Below are positions 10,361 through 21,573 of a DNA stretch of 23,825 nucleotides, piece by piece (within the stretch, counting starts at the first letter, position 1; the number at the start of each line of letters is the position of its first letter). The stretch is from Isohypsibius dastychi. Lineage: Eukaryota > Tardigrada > Eutardigrada > Parachela > Isohypsibiidae. Location of the stretch: assembly GCA_034696485.1 (NCBI GenBank), contig JAQIWT010000311.1, forward strand, positions 1 through 23,825. Direction: 5' to 3'. A program made the translations under genes and the position numbers. The notes beneath the pieces are model-generated. The model saw only the letters and a program-made list of their open reading frames with translations. It ran no database searches and was not told the origin of the DNA.

Positions 10361-11149
10361 TACTGGACGACATCCAAACACCTAAACGCATTAATTAGCA
10401 ACGATAAACGATTTGATATGCTGCTGCGACATTGTTGTTTTGGACAAACAGAACAAAAACGAGGAACAACATGAAGTTAAAGCTAAAAACACTGCATTTG
10501 TTTTTAGAAATGATCCAAGGTCACAAGGACCCATTTAACACAACATACCGTTTCGCCAAAACAATCCACGAAAATGAGTCCGAAGAGAAACGTGTAACCG
10601 GAGGATATTCCGGTATGATAATGATAAATTGTGGTTCCGAAACTTCGGAAGAAAGAGCGATTCTTCAGAAAGAACGATTCAGCCAGAAATGCAGACTCCA
10701 AATTCCCAATGAAAATAAAGCACAACAGCGCTCGAACGATCTAGAACGCAGTCCCTCCGCATCTCAATTTACATCGTGAAAATGCAGAATATTCGGTCCA
10801 CAAGAAGGTTCCACTAAATGAGAGTCCGGAATGACGGAGTCGAGGGAATTTCTCAGGAACAATGGAAACGAAAATGGTCAAACTTTTAATTTTCTGAAAA
10901 TTTCTGAAAATTTCTCTGCCTGCCCCACTGAATCGACCACTGTGTGGGCGCCCATCTTTGGCAACTGAACGCATTACCGTAAGGTGCGATTTTATCTTAC
11001 CACCTCCCTCACTGCTTGGTAGTTACCTTACTAGCATGTTTTGGACCAAAATTTTCCTCTTCCTGATTTTGTTAATTTGCTGCTGGAAGAGTAGCATATG
11101 GATTCTGGGCAAATACTGGACTTTTGAAGCATTTCTTCCTGGAAGATTT
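10361..11149. promoter_or_regulatory. Divergent intergenic region between kinase and thioesterase
   Basis: 789 bases between two divergent starts. It should contain both promoters and any noncoding leader exons. No TATA-type element was convincing. A short tandem repeat sits at 10891-10910. A strong donor-like GTAAGG at 10979 is not explained by either gene model and may end a leader exon of the thioesterase. Part of the right end (11036-11149) is open in frame with the thioesterase and could be coding. Confidence 0.5.
10891..10910. repeat. Two exact copies of TTTCTGAAAA
   Basis: Two perfect tandem copies of the 10-mer TTTCTGAAAA (10891-10900, 10901-10910), followed by a third partial copy TTTCT. 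Low-order repeat in the divergent promoter interval; no function evident. Confidence 0.7.
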
Positions 11150-12534
11150 ATGGGCTCAGCGCTGTCATCCTCTACGCGTACCATGTCGTCCCACATTTCA
11201 AGACGCCCGAACACATTCACGATAAACCCTTCCTCCAAACACTCCGGAACTGTTTGTGGAAATCCCGGTTTTAACGCAAGAATTGCATCTTAATTTTTGT
11301 GTCTCATAGGTGATCTTCTTGCACGGATTGGGAGATACAGGGTAAGTCACGCGGAAAAAATAATTAATTCAGCACCACTTCAGTTCTGCTATTTGGTCAC
11401 ACTAGCTTGTTTTTAAGCCTTTTTTTCTCAGTTCCTTGAAAAAAAAAATGTAATGAATTCAGCAAGTGAAGTGAAAGAATCTTTATGTTTTACAGGCAAG
11501 GATGGTCGATGGCGCTTCAAGACATTCGCGACCCGCACATCAAGTATATCTGTCCAACAGCGTAAGCCAATTACAGTAAACGCGATTTGTGTCTCGTTTG
11601 GATTTTGACATCGCGGAAGTGTATAATATCGGTTTTTCAGGGGTGCTATTCCAGTCACACTTAATGGCGGCATGCGCATGCCTTCTTGGTAAATCGGCGC
11701 CAATCTATTCCACGTAATTACATTTAATAGACGGATGTTTCGTTTAGGTTTGACCTCCATTCGCTGCAAGTCGGTGGCAGGGAAGATGCTGATGGAATCA
11801 GGAAAGCTGTCAAAGAAATGGGTACTAGTAGATGAAAGACCTTGACGGTTTTCGTATGGATGGATGGAAAATCCGTTTTTGTTTCAGTGACCGAGCTGAT
11901 TGCGGAAGAAGAAGCTGCTGGTATTCCATCGGAAAAAATTGTGCTGGGTGGATTCAGCCAGGGTAATTATTGGGGAATCGGTTCTTGTAATGAGCTAATT
12001 CCAAAACAATTCACTGTCAATCTATTCAAAGAAGAGCCCCGTATTGCTGTAGGTGGAGCATTGGCTTTGTACGCCGCATTGACCTTTCCCAAACGTCTTG
12101 CCGGAGTTTTTGCTTTGAGCTCTTGGTTCGTGGGTCTGATGTTATTCTTGTGGTTTATTTCTAATCCAAAATTGTTACAGGCTTCCGCTGGCACCTGAGT
12201 TTCCAAAGGTAGGTTTTATATATTTCCGTCTTCAATTTCGTGTCTTGAGATGTGTACTCTTATAGATTCATTCGGCGATTAACAAGGATATCCCGGTCTT
12301 GCTCTGCCATGGTGATTCTGACCCTTTGGTTGCTCCACAAGTTGGTGTGATGACTAAGGCCAAGTTGTCCGAGTTCGTCCCAAATATCACCGCAAAGATT
12401 TACAAAGGTCTCGGTCACAGTTCATCCGATGAAGTGCGTAATATTAATTGTAGTTGAACGTTCTGTGGTCATCAGTCTTACATTTACAGGAAATGGAGGA
12501 TTTGAAGAAGTTTATTTCTACATGTTTGCGTTAA
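11150..12534 (+). CDS. Acyl-protein thioesterase (APT1/2, lysophospholipase family)
   Basis: Alpha/beta hydrolase that removes S-palmitoyl groups from cytosolic-face proteins such as Ras and G-alpha, and hydrolyses lysophospholipids. Ten exons: 11150-11251, 11310-11341, 11496-11561, 11641-11688, 11748-11821, 11888-11962, 12053-12125, 12181-12208, 12266-12433 and 12490-12534; phases agree, 236 residues against about 230 for human APT1. Landmarks: VIFLHGLGDTG (from residue 35), PSWFDLHS, GFSQG with nucleophile Ser131, GDSDPLV with Asp185 and GLGHSS with His217, a complete triad. The body of the protein is certain. The first exon is less so: its donor is a weak gtttgt, chosen because the joined residues SSKHSGT-VIFLHG match the family. 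An in-frame ATG at 11036 would add a 38-residue hydrophobic extension; 11183 is a third possible start. The family's usual Cys near residue 2 is absent from the 11150 start. Confidence 0.9.
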
Positions 12535-12882
12535 AGAGAAAGAGATTGCTCTAATTTTTGACTTGGTTCACGTTTAATTTAATATTTTCTTGTCACGCAA
12601 CGTATTTGTGAAGCTTTTCTTCGGCGGTTAACTTGTAATTTCATCTTTCACCTATGTTCGATTAGATTCTGTATTGACTGTCGGATTCCAACATATAAAG
12701 CGGGAAGTAATGTGCGAACGAAATAAACAGGTACATGCTTTATAATCCTTCCAATCCCGGAAGAAGTTTTCTTTGATGAAAGCTATGCAAGAAGTGTAAG
12801 ATCTCCACATGGAGAACAAACATCCGAACTGAAAAAGGCCCCATCAATAACCAAAAGGCGTTTGTGCCGAATACATGAAGAA
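12535..12882. other. Convergent 3' region between thioesterase and MED26
   Basis: 348 bases shared by the 3' ends of two converging genes. AATAAA at 12722-12727 serves the thioesterase. On the minus strand only weak hexamers are seen (TATAAA at 12738-12743, ATTAAA at 12573-12578), so the MED26 transcript probably ends inside or past the thioesterase 3'UTR. No gene is seen. Confidence 0.55.
12722..12727 (+). other. Polyadenylation signal AATAAA (thioesterase)
   Basis: Canonical hexamer 187 bases past the thioesterase stop codon, same strand, first AATAAA downstream of it. Confidence 0.6.
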
Positions 12883-14311
12883 TCAGTCGGAAGGATGGAA
12901 TGGAAAATAGACATATGGGAGGACAACCACTTTTTCACCAGTTCGGGTAGAGTCCACAAAAGTTTCTGTCCATCCTCGCTCGACCGAGCCATTTGAGCCT
13001 GTATGGAGCTTAACGCCCGCCTGGTCTGGTGAAAGAACATCGAGCTCCCGCATAATAGCTGCAAGTTCGGCGTCAATCGGATCAGGTCCACGACCTCGAG
13101 GATGCGCTGGAGCCGGCGGGGTTTCCGGTGATATGGATGAACTGCTTTGTGTCCGCTGACTTTCGGAAGGTTCCATCTTCTTTCGTTTTCGATTATCTTT
13201 GGACAGATGAGGCATCACAGATGAGGAAGAAGTACTACGAGATTCATCACAGATATCCACCGGCGGCAGTTCAATGTGCGAAATAGCACCTGGCATCTCT
13301 CTTCGAAACTCGGATAACAGTTCCTGATGAGACTTGACTTTTTCCAGACGCTTCGCAGGCGGTCGGAGACGAGCAGGGATAGCTGGATGAACTTCCGTCG
13401 GAGTCGAATTTGAGTCGCCATCGAACAGACCATCGCGCGAAGAGTTTGTGTCAGCGGGGACAATTAAAGGACTGTTAGAACGGCTGTCTGATATCGTAAT
13501 GATTCCCTGAAGACGCAAAAAAACATGAACAATATCCTATAACATTGTTATAAAAACATGAACTTCCGTATGACAATGTAATGAATGTATCACTTCAGGA
13601 ATCTGATACAATTCCGCATACGAAAAACGAACAAATAAAATTTGAATTTCTAGTTCAGAAGCAGATTAAATATACTTAATCATAGTCTCAAGTTGACAAA
13701 TTTCTAAACCGAAGACTGCCATGAAAAAGAAGGGTAAGAAATGTCATCACACCTACCTTGAACCGTTTCGCTTGAGGAAGCGAAGGCGAGTCAGGAACTG
13801 TCACAATCTCGACATCTGGCTTAGGTTCTTTATCTTTCTTAGGGACAGCAAGTTTCAGTGTTATCCTTCCACTACCAGAATTTACAGGAACGCTTCCGGG
13901 AGGTTTGGCCAACGGAGAACCACCAGATCCATGTCCGTTCAATCCATTCGTCGTAGATTTCTGCAGAGCTGGTGATCCTTGGGCAGAAGAAATTTGTGGA
14001 GAATTCGACGATATAGATCCATTCGAAGAAACATCAGTTCTCTTTTTAACAACTTCAAACCAAACACGAACCAGTTCTTTGATACGTTTTCCAAGATTGC
14101 GATCTGATGAATTCTTTCCCAGCTGCTTCCGCAAATTGTTGATAAACTTTCCAATACTCGTGGTCAGGAGCACTTGGTGATCAATTTGAAGAGATTCCAG
14201 CTCAGTGATGGCCTCCTCAAACATCGCTGGATTAATGACATTATTCTGATCGTCCACGCAGCTCAGAATTCGGTTCTGGATGGCTTTTACTCGCCCTTCC
14301 ATGCCGGCCAT
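12883..14311 (-). CDS. MED26: Mediator complex subunit 26 (TFIIS N-domain protein)
   Basis: Mediator subunit that recruits elongation factors to RNA polymerase II through its TFIIS N-terminal domain. Two exons, 14311-13757 and 13506-12883, joined in phase 0 (KRFK-GIITISD), 392 residues; human MED26 is about 600. Residues 1-90 form the TFIIS-N/LW helical bundle: ITELESLQIDHQVLLTT, GKFINNLRKQLGK, and LGKRIKELVRVWFEVV match the MED26 pattern of two-residue-spaced helices. A Ser/Pro/Gly-rich linker follows. The last exon has a basic DNRKRKKMEPSES stretch, a conserved ELAAIMRELD helix and a C-terminal block ending VVLPYVYFPF, which parallels the ILPYVCLD end of MED26 that docks into Mediator; the extra residues after it are unusual. 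ATG 14311 was chosen as the first in-frame Met after an acceptor-like cag at 14319-14321; an upstream coding exon cannot be excluded. Other TFIIS-N proteins (elongin A, TFIIS) lack the C-terminal block. Confidence 0.85.
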
Positions 14312-17063
14312 GGACAAGCCCTGAATATGATCAGCAAGGATTTCATGAAATCAGACTTTTCTTCACGGGAATTCAGGAATCGAAATAAACCTGCTGCAAA
14401 TACTGAAATTGTCAATAGAGGATCTTCGGATGAAAATGCGGAGTATCTGGCAAGAGATTTCTTTGCCCTGAATTCATTGTAAAAGAATCACAAGGGGTAC
14501 GCGATGGATTTGAGTCGACCCCTTGACATGCTCCAAAGATCCGGCCGTTGTTGCTGCCATTGACCTGACCACAATATAAAAATAACTCCTTCTTTTCAGA
14601 AAAGATAGCTCAAACTCAAAGTATGTCAGGAAACTCTGGATTCCCGATGGACGATTATTTACCAGAAATGTCGCGCCAGTGAAATGATTTGTACTGGGAA
14701 GATATGGGAACATCTTGCACCTCTTTGCTGCCTCGTCAGGAGCCAAAACTCCGATTCGTTTGAAAAGCTGTTGGACATCGGTTTTATCGCAGAATTTCTT
14801 ATTTTGGAAATATGATGACAACGCGAGGATCGACGGAGAATTTTGGGTCTGAATTGTAATTCGGTATTTCTAATCATGCGTTGGAAGTGGGGATCTGCAT
14901 ACGGTTGTATTTGAAGATGAAATGAGTCGAGCGGGGTAAGTCGGAATTGCTATTTTCTCATTAGGAATTTATTCGTGTTTGTTGGAATTAAATGCATATT
15001 GCAGGATTGAAATTAAGCTAAATGTTTCCTTTCTCTGTCTCTCTAGTTTTCATCGGCAAAAAGGATGAGAAAGTGATGGGAAATGGTCTTCTCTTTCCCC
15101 TTGAATAGGCATTTCCGCCGGCTTTTGTGAGTGTGTTCATAAAGCAAGCCCACGTTCTTTTGCTCCCATCCGATTCAACGCCGTCCTCCCAATCTCGTAA
15201 CTCGGCTGTGGCTTATTTCATCTAGTAAAGTGACGTCGCCACTGTTTGGCTGGATTGAATGAGCGTGCTGGCAGATTACACTCATGTTTTACTGGCAGCA
15301 GGAAATACGAGGCATGCTCCCGTCCCCGAGAAAGTGCATGTTACTTATCATCATGAAGAACAACTGAAAAGGAATAGCCATACCATCATTTGGTGTTGCT
15401 TTCCATTTGGACATGTTGACGATGAATTGTGACTTGTGGATAGCCCATTATCTTCTGGACTCTTAATCCTTGTGCTCACACCTTTTTAGCCAGCCGTATC
15501 TTTCACCTGGCACCTGGGAAGAGGGGGAATCGAATCGATCAGACTGCATCCCTGCTGTGGAATTCTTCCTTTTTATCTTCCTAATTTGTGACCCTGGCTA
15601 TTCATCGTGATGATGAAGCAGGATTCCCGACCGGTAAGAAAGTTGAAAATGAGGAATATTTCACTTTTTTGATATCTCTCTTGGGAAGATTGAACTGAGA
15701 TATGCAGCGTTTTTTAAAGAGATGCTGAAAAAGTTCTTGTGGATTCTAGGAGTTATGAATATTTTTGAATTATCTGATGTATGCTTTTGCGAAGTTTGCT
15801 CAGCTGAGAGTGGTGTGCCTCAAGTATCTTGCCAATCTTAATTGATTTTTGCGATGGGGGCATTTGATTTCGTAATGCTTGTTTGGAGAGAGTACACGTT
15901 TTGTTGGGGCCATCGGGGTCATTGCAGGCCCGAGCGATGATAATTTGGATGGCAGATAGATGCAAATTGGTGGGACGAAAAGGTCTGGAAAAGAGGAGGA
16001 AAAAGTGCATAGTGAAGCTGAGGTTTGCTTGGCCATGTATCTTTGAAGAAGAATAACGGAATGCAAGCAGGGACAGCCTGCTGGTTACTTTTTATGGGAA
16101 ACGATCGATGATTTAGAGAAAAGGATGGATAAAGAACATGTTCGTGTTGGTAGCTCTTGTGCTCTCCAAGTTGGGATGCCGCTGGCTTAACCCAGCTTTT
16201 TCTCAGCGTCAATTAAAGTCTCAAAAAGCAATTGTTTGTTATTCTCAGCGAGTAGCAGAAGCGGAACTCTTAAAATTCTTTGAAAGAATAATTCCTCTCC
16301 CCCATGATAAAACGCCATTTATCCCAAAATATATCTTTCGGATGATTTTTTTTGCTTGGTATCAAAATTAGGTGAACTTGTATTACAAACGAATTACCGA
16401 ATAAAAACCCGGCGCGTTGTTCTTTATACACTATCCCTCCAGGTTCTCATTCAAACGCTGTTTAGAATCTATTTTCATTTTGTCTTAACTACTATATTTT
16501 CTGTTTCACTACATCTGTGTGATTCATATTGAGCTGTTTTTTTGACCAAGTTGTCGTGTGTGTAAACGTGTTTTTTTATTTGGAATCGTTGTGAATTCCT
16601 GACAGCAGCGGTTTCGAATTTTTCGATCACATATTCATGCAGTTCATAAATCAAGTGAATTCAAAGTGGATAAAAAGGATTTCTTCCTGACGACTACGAC
16701 TGTAATTAGATCATTGAGGTGGCGCTGCGAGTTGTGCAATTTAAAAGTCAATGAGAATCGGAAGTAGATTGTATTATACCCCATCCCTTACACTCATCCG
16801 AATATCGTCTTCTCCTCAAAGTTATTTAATACTTTTCTATGTACCAAGTTGAAATGTGCAGTGAAATGTTTTAAATATTTCAATTTGACCTTTTAACGAG
16901 ATGTCGGTTCGAAAAACTGACAGTTTTCCAGATGCTGACAGACAAATATCTCAACATCATTTGAGAAAATTATTGTAACCAGTTGGGTTCGAGGGTATTT
17001 TAGGCTCTCATCTTTCCTTCCTGTCGCCTAGAAGTGTTTTTATGTGTGGTTTGTTACTTGCAG
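14312..17063. other. Gene-poor interval upstream of MED26 and RGS
   Basis: 2752 bases between the divergent MED26 and RGS starts, the largest gap in the window. It should hold both promoters, leader exons and at least one leader intron, since an acceptor-like AG precedes each start codon. The longest open frames (minus 14474-14821, 115 codons; minus 15919-16212, 97 codons) resemble nothing I recognise, start at non-ATG codons or lack usable splice context. No tRNA, repeat array or transposon was recognised. Confidence 0.5.
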
Positions 17064-20000
17064 ATGAGCGGGTCGGGCTATGGAGGAAGGAATAACGATA
17101 GACGGTTACGCAACATGTCCAATTCTCGCTCTTCTCAAGCTCGTGCCAGCGTTGATGCGCCATCTTCCCCGAGCGAAACCAGGAGAGACCGAGGCAAGAG
17201 CAGTTGTTGCTTCTCTTGTTGCGGGTGAGTGACATCACATTTTCCTACATTTCAGAACTCTGATTTTTGAAGCAAGAACCAGATATCTGACTGCGGTTTC
17301 TTTCGGGATCTAACAGTCCACACTCCACAGTTTGTGACTGTAAATGTTCACATATCTGTAGAGCCGGTTGGAAGCTCATCCCGAATTTCTTTGAGATTTT
17401 TTTCAGTACAAATTACATATTTTATTTGTAAGTATATTCATATATTTGTACGTTTATATATTTATATATCTATTTATGCATTTAACGTACACATTCAGCG
17501 TGTAGTTTTTATGGGCTGTATTAGTAATAGAAGTTCGCTGCTGAAATCAGGTTGATTCTCTATGGCGAGATCGTGAAGCCGCACCGAGTTCGTGACCTTT
17601 ATTAAAAGCAATTCGCAGCAGGTTTTTAAAGGCAGTTTTTTTGTCGCGTTTTATCATTCTTTACAGAGCGAATAAGATAGATCCTGAGGTTTTTCATCAA
17701 GCTGCTCTCTTAGGTTGTACGTGGAATCTCCGGGGTAGTTCGAGTGAATGCCAGGAAATCGCATGTTTTCACTATAATTCCATGTGGGGAGAAAGAAAAA
17801 ACCATAATTTGTGTTTTTATGGTATTGAGGTTTGGTGAAGCAACCGACACGTGCATCTTTCCCATCTTCCCCACCTCGATTTATTGATTTTCTCAAGAAG
17901 GCCCATTTCCTTATCCTCGAAATATCGATCGAGTTATGCAACATGAAACTTGTCATGTCAGGCAAAGAGCGAGACAAATCCGCTACGTGATGAGAGAAAT
18001 GGAGGCTTTGTCTCTAATTCAGGGTAGGACGGATGGTGGGAATGAATGAGCGAGGAATGCGATCGGAATGGTAGGTCGGGCTTGATTCCGCGAGACTCCG
18101 ACACAGTGAGGAACTCAGCTCGTGATCCCCAGATCAGATGAGATCAAAAGCACACGGGCACGCCATCCTTCTCTTTTATCATTTTCACCTTACTTTCCTC
18201 GTGGAATTTTCTGTAATTCTCCGGTTATCGAACACATATATTTTTTGTATTATTTCGCTGGTTTACGCGAGCAAGCTATTCTGTACCACCAGTTGCGATA
18301 TTCGCTTTTTGAATATTTCGGCCTGTGTTCGTTCTGGCTTTTTCTATGCGGAAACCGGGCGGGATGTGCATGTCTGCGGCGTATGCAGCCATTCTCAACC
18401 AGTAAGGATTCCACCCTCATCTTAAGATTGGCTCAGTAAATTTTCCGGAATGGTCAAAGGTTCTTGGTCTGCGAATCTGACCGACAAAAACTATGTTCAT
18501 AATATCGGAAGTTAATAAGAACGAACAGAAATCGGGTAGAATTCTGTTGAGAAACTGTTGCTTGGATTGATTTTTTTTTTCTTTTTCTTATTTGATCTTC
18601 ATGATTTTGTTGTTTCAGCTTGTCAGCGGGAGGAAGTGGGGAAAGGCCATCGGGATCTAGAGCTAGTGGAAAGTCTAATAATAAGCAAACGCTACAGACA
18701 TCGGTTCCTGCTCAAGATAGCGAATTACTGTAAGTGGAATCTAATTTCGCAGTAAGTTTCGAGCAAAGTAAACGCCGATCTGGCATGTTTTAGCGTTTCT
18801 TTGTGAAAGCCTTTCTCTTTGATATCCGTTTTGCCGGTAGTTTGAGTCGTTCTCCTTTTTTCTCGCGCAACATGATATATGTTATAGGTTAGACTAATGG
18901 TTAATGTCGGAGGGTTGTAGTTAAAAGTTGCATGCCTCCTCGGTCAGTGCGCTCTTTTCATTTTGGCAGTAGGAAGTGTCCCGCCGCTGGTTCACGTCAG
19001 TTTCAGTCAGTGAAAAGACGGTAAATGGGCGAAATTGAATTGGGAGAAGTGCTGTCAGGCCAGACTGCGAATTCCCAGTCCTGTCGTGCCGAACGCAACG
19101 GTCTCCAGATTTCCATCTGATGGTGAACTCTTTTTCCGGAAAAGGCCTTGAAAACAGCACTACTGCGTGATAGTGATAAAGTGAATATTTTTTCCACTAG
19201 TAGAACGCAGGTTGGCGATTAGTGGAAAAGTGAGGATAATTAATTCTTTTACTCGGCTTCATGTGTGATCTCGATCGGTGGGTTCGCGTCAGATGACTTC
19301 CGCGAATGTGTTGCTGCACCTTTTGGAGTACTAATTGATTTCTCCTCATCTGTAAAATGTATTGTTTTTGCATCTGACATGCGCGTAAAGTCTTTAGCGA
19401 GGCCGTGTAAAAAGACTCAATGTCCTATCAAAGATATTTATTATCCACTTTGGGAGGGGATGTAGTTGTCACTCTTTCAACCCGGAAATTTTTCTTTTTA
19501 GTATGTTTTCTTTTATTATTTCATCGATTGATGGGATCGGCCTAATCATAAAGGTCATCGGCATTCTTTAGTCATTTTCAAGATGTATCTGTCATCCCTT
19601 GAAAGCGGATTTTCTATTCAGCGCTGAAAATAAGGAAAATAAGGCATGGCTAATTTAGTTGAATCAGTTTGTTTTGCCGTGATTTTGTTTGTATTCGGTT
19701 TTTCCTGAAGGTGTGTGTTTTGATCTCGGCTAGCGGTAATGCTGTCCTGTTTCTTAGAATGTGTGGTATTTGTTCGCGTTGGCTAATTGGTTTTGAATTT
19801 TCAGACCGACCGCCGATGATGTGAAATCCTGGGGTGAAGGATTTGAAAATGTGATGGCTGGCCCGAGTGAGCATCTTGTTTTTCTGGTCGCTTTGTGAAT
19901 AATTGGTCATGTTTTGTTGATTGTTCATTGCAGTCGGGAGGAAATGGTTTCGTGACTTCCTGCGCTGTGAATACAGCGAAGAGAACATCCTCTTCTGGCT

Positions 20001-21573
20001 AGCCTGCGAGGGTGAGTATGGCTAATTGTTTTTGAATATGAAATAAATTGAAATGCAATCAGTAAATATGTTCGAATTTTTAATTGCAAAACTTCTGTGG
20101 CTGACGGAATTCTTGTGTTGCAGACCTTAAGAAAGAGACCAATCCTGAAACGGTGGAGGAGAAAGCCAGAATAATTTACGAAGATTATATATCGATCCTT
20201 TCGCCGAAAGAGGTGAGCTTTGCTACACGAAAATGAAAAGCTAATTTCACATCGCTCTCATTTCTTCATCTCCCACCTATTCATCGGATGGGTTCTTATT
20301 TCCTCCTCACCTATCTGTTATTTTGCATTTCAAATACGCGGGGCAGGCTCATTGCGAGTGCAGGTGTTTTAATTTCGCTGAGAGACCTTTTATTATCCAT
20401 GTCTAATAGTAAGCTCAGCTTAGCGCTATCTCCGCCGTTGCATTCACTGATAACGAATTTCTTCCGGCTGGATAGATTGAGTTGGCCTGCGGGATTTAAT
20501 GATTTTTTTCGTTCGTTTGGAAAGTCAGAAGGCATGTAAAGTAGCCGTTTCCTCTTTACCTTAGAACGTTTATAAAACACTCCACCGGTTTGTGGTGATT
20601 TCCGTGTGAAAACGTTGAGGAGACGTAACATTAATTTGATGCTGATGTGTTTTCCTGGAATGAGATCGTAACTACAATAGTTTGCCGTGAAGCACGTGCG
20701 AAGATGTAATGGGTTCGTATCGATCGAATTCTCCTTTTCAGATGAATGTGTTTTTTATATTTTGATGAACATTCAATTGTTTTCCAAGGTGGACTTTTAT
20801 CATATTCAAATAATTATTTCAATTAAATTGGATCCAATTTTAATGTATATATTTTGTTGAATATTCACGGAGACTCGTTCAAACATGAAGAAAACTTGGA
20901 CTGCGAGCAGAGAAGAAATTCGAAAACTTGGAGCATTTAGATACAAAGTGAATAATGTGAAACCATGCAGTTTATGTTTAGAAAGGGGAGTGTTTTTGCT
21001 CGATACTTATATGCCGTGACCCTTTGATACCACGATGATTGTCCTCTCGAGTCAGTGGCTAATAGTCCCGTGCGTCGAGCAGAGAAAAAAGGAAAACACT
21101 GAGTGCGGGATACTTGATCTCGGAATTACCTAACTCTGAAATGTTATTATTTGGTCCTTTATGAGCATGTAGATCATTTAGACTGAATGTGTTGATGTGG
21201 TTCCAGGTTAGTCTTGATTCGCGCGTGCGTGAGATTATTAACCGGAACATGGTTGAGGTGAGTTTTGCGGAACCTACTTTGTTCGGGTTTCGAGGAAATG
21301 TTTCTCATCTTTATTTTACAGCCCTCACGGCAGACCTTTGATGAAGCTCAAATACAAATCTTCACCCTGATGAGTCGAGATTCATATCCGCGGTTTATTA
21401 ATTCGACAAAGTATCGTGATCTCGTTGACACGCTACTCAAGCCACAGAGTCAAAATAATTCCGGTGCCTCACTGCAAAGCAACCCTGCCCAACCGACTAC
21501 TCACAATCAGCCTCAATCGAGTTCCAGGAATTCCGGACTGAATCGCGATAGGGGATCAAGCTCAGCTTCTTGA
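17064..21573 (+). CDS. RGS protein of the RZ (RGS17/19/20) subfamily
   Basis: GTPase-activating protein for Gi/Gz/Go alpha subunits. Seven exons: 17064-17224, 18619-18729, 19805-19866, 19934-20011, 20124-20212, 21207-21257 and 21322-21573; phases agree, 267 residues. Near the N-terminus is a cysteine cluster CCFSCC (Cys48, 49, 52, 53), a short form of the palmitoylated cysteine string that defines RZ proteins and tethers them to membranes. The RGS domain (100-222) starts WGEGFENVM and contains [21 protein letters not shown], then [20 protein letters not shown] and INRNMVEP, close to vertebrate RGS20 almost residue for residue. A Ser/Gln/Asn-rich tail of about 45 residues follows, longer than the few residues after the domain in vertebrate RZ proteins. 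The ATG directly follows cttgcag, so a noncoding leader exon or trans-spliced leader is likely. Introns of 1394, 1075 and 994 bases make this the only gene here with long introns. Confidence 0.93.
17225..18618 (+). other. RGS intron 1, no nested gene seen
   Basis: 1394-base intron between gtgagtgac and tgtttcag. It includes an AT-rich stretch (about 17411-17485) with alternating TATATTTATATAT. Open frames on both strands are under 108 codons and family-less. Enhancer content cannot be judged by eye. Confidence 0.7.
17411..17485. repeat. AT-rich low-complexity tract
   Basis: About 75 bases dominated by TAT/TTT/ATA steps within RGS intron 1, with imperfect TATATTTATATAT units. Simple low-complexity DNA; no unit repeats exactly enough to call a microsatellite. 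Confidence 0.6.
18730..19804 (+). other. RGS intron 2, no nested gene seen
   Basis: 1075-base intron from gtaagtgg to gaattttcag. Minus-strand open frames at 18921-19197 are short, in conflicting frames and family-less. I see no RNA gene or repeat. Confidence 0.7.
20213..21206 (+). other. RGS intron 5, no nested gene seen
   Basis: 994-base intron inside the RGS domain, from gtgagctt to ggttccag. A 106-codon minus-strand open frame (20311-20631) is basic and unrecognised; its start is not supported by context. Nothing else stands out. Confidence 0.65.

Noticed and set aside
10504-10974. Short open frames on both strands in the kinase/thioesterase promoter interval
   Set aside because: Under 120 codons, unrecognised, and overlapping on opposite strands.
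14474-14821. 115-codon minus-strand open frame upstream of MED26
   Set aside because: Starts at TTG, no family likeness, no matching splice partners; probably chance, apart from a speculative MED26 leader exon.
15753-16212. Overlapping minus-strand open frames in the gene-poor interval
   Set aside because: Three frames overlap one another, composition is unlike the confirmed exons and no motif is seen.
16975-17000. GGTTCGAG resembling a tRNA T-loop
   Set aside because: No acceptor stem or anticodon arm can be paired at the right spacing.
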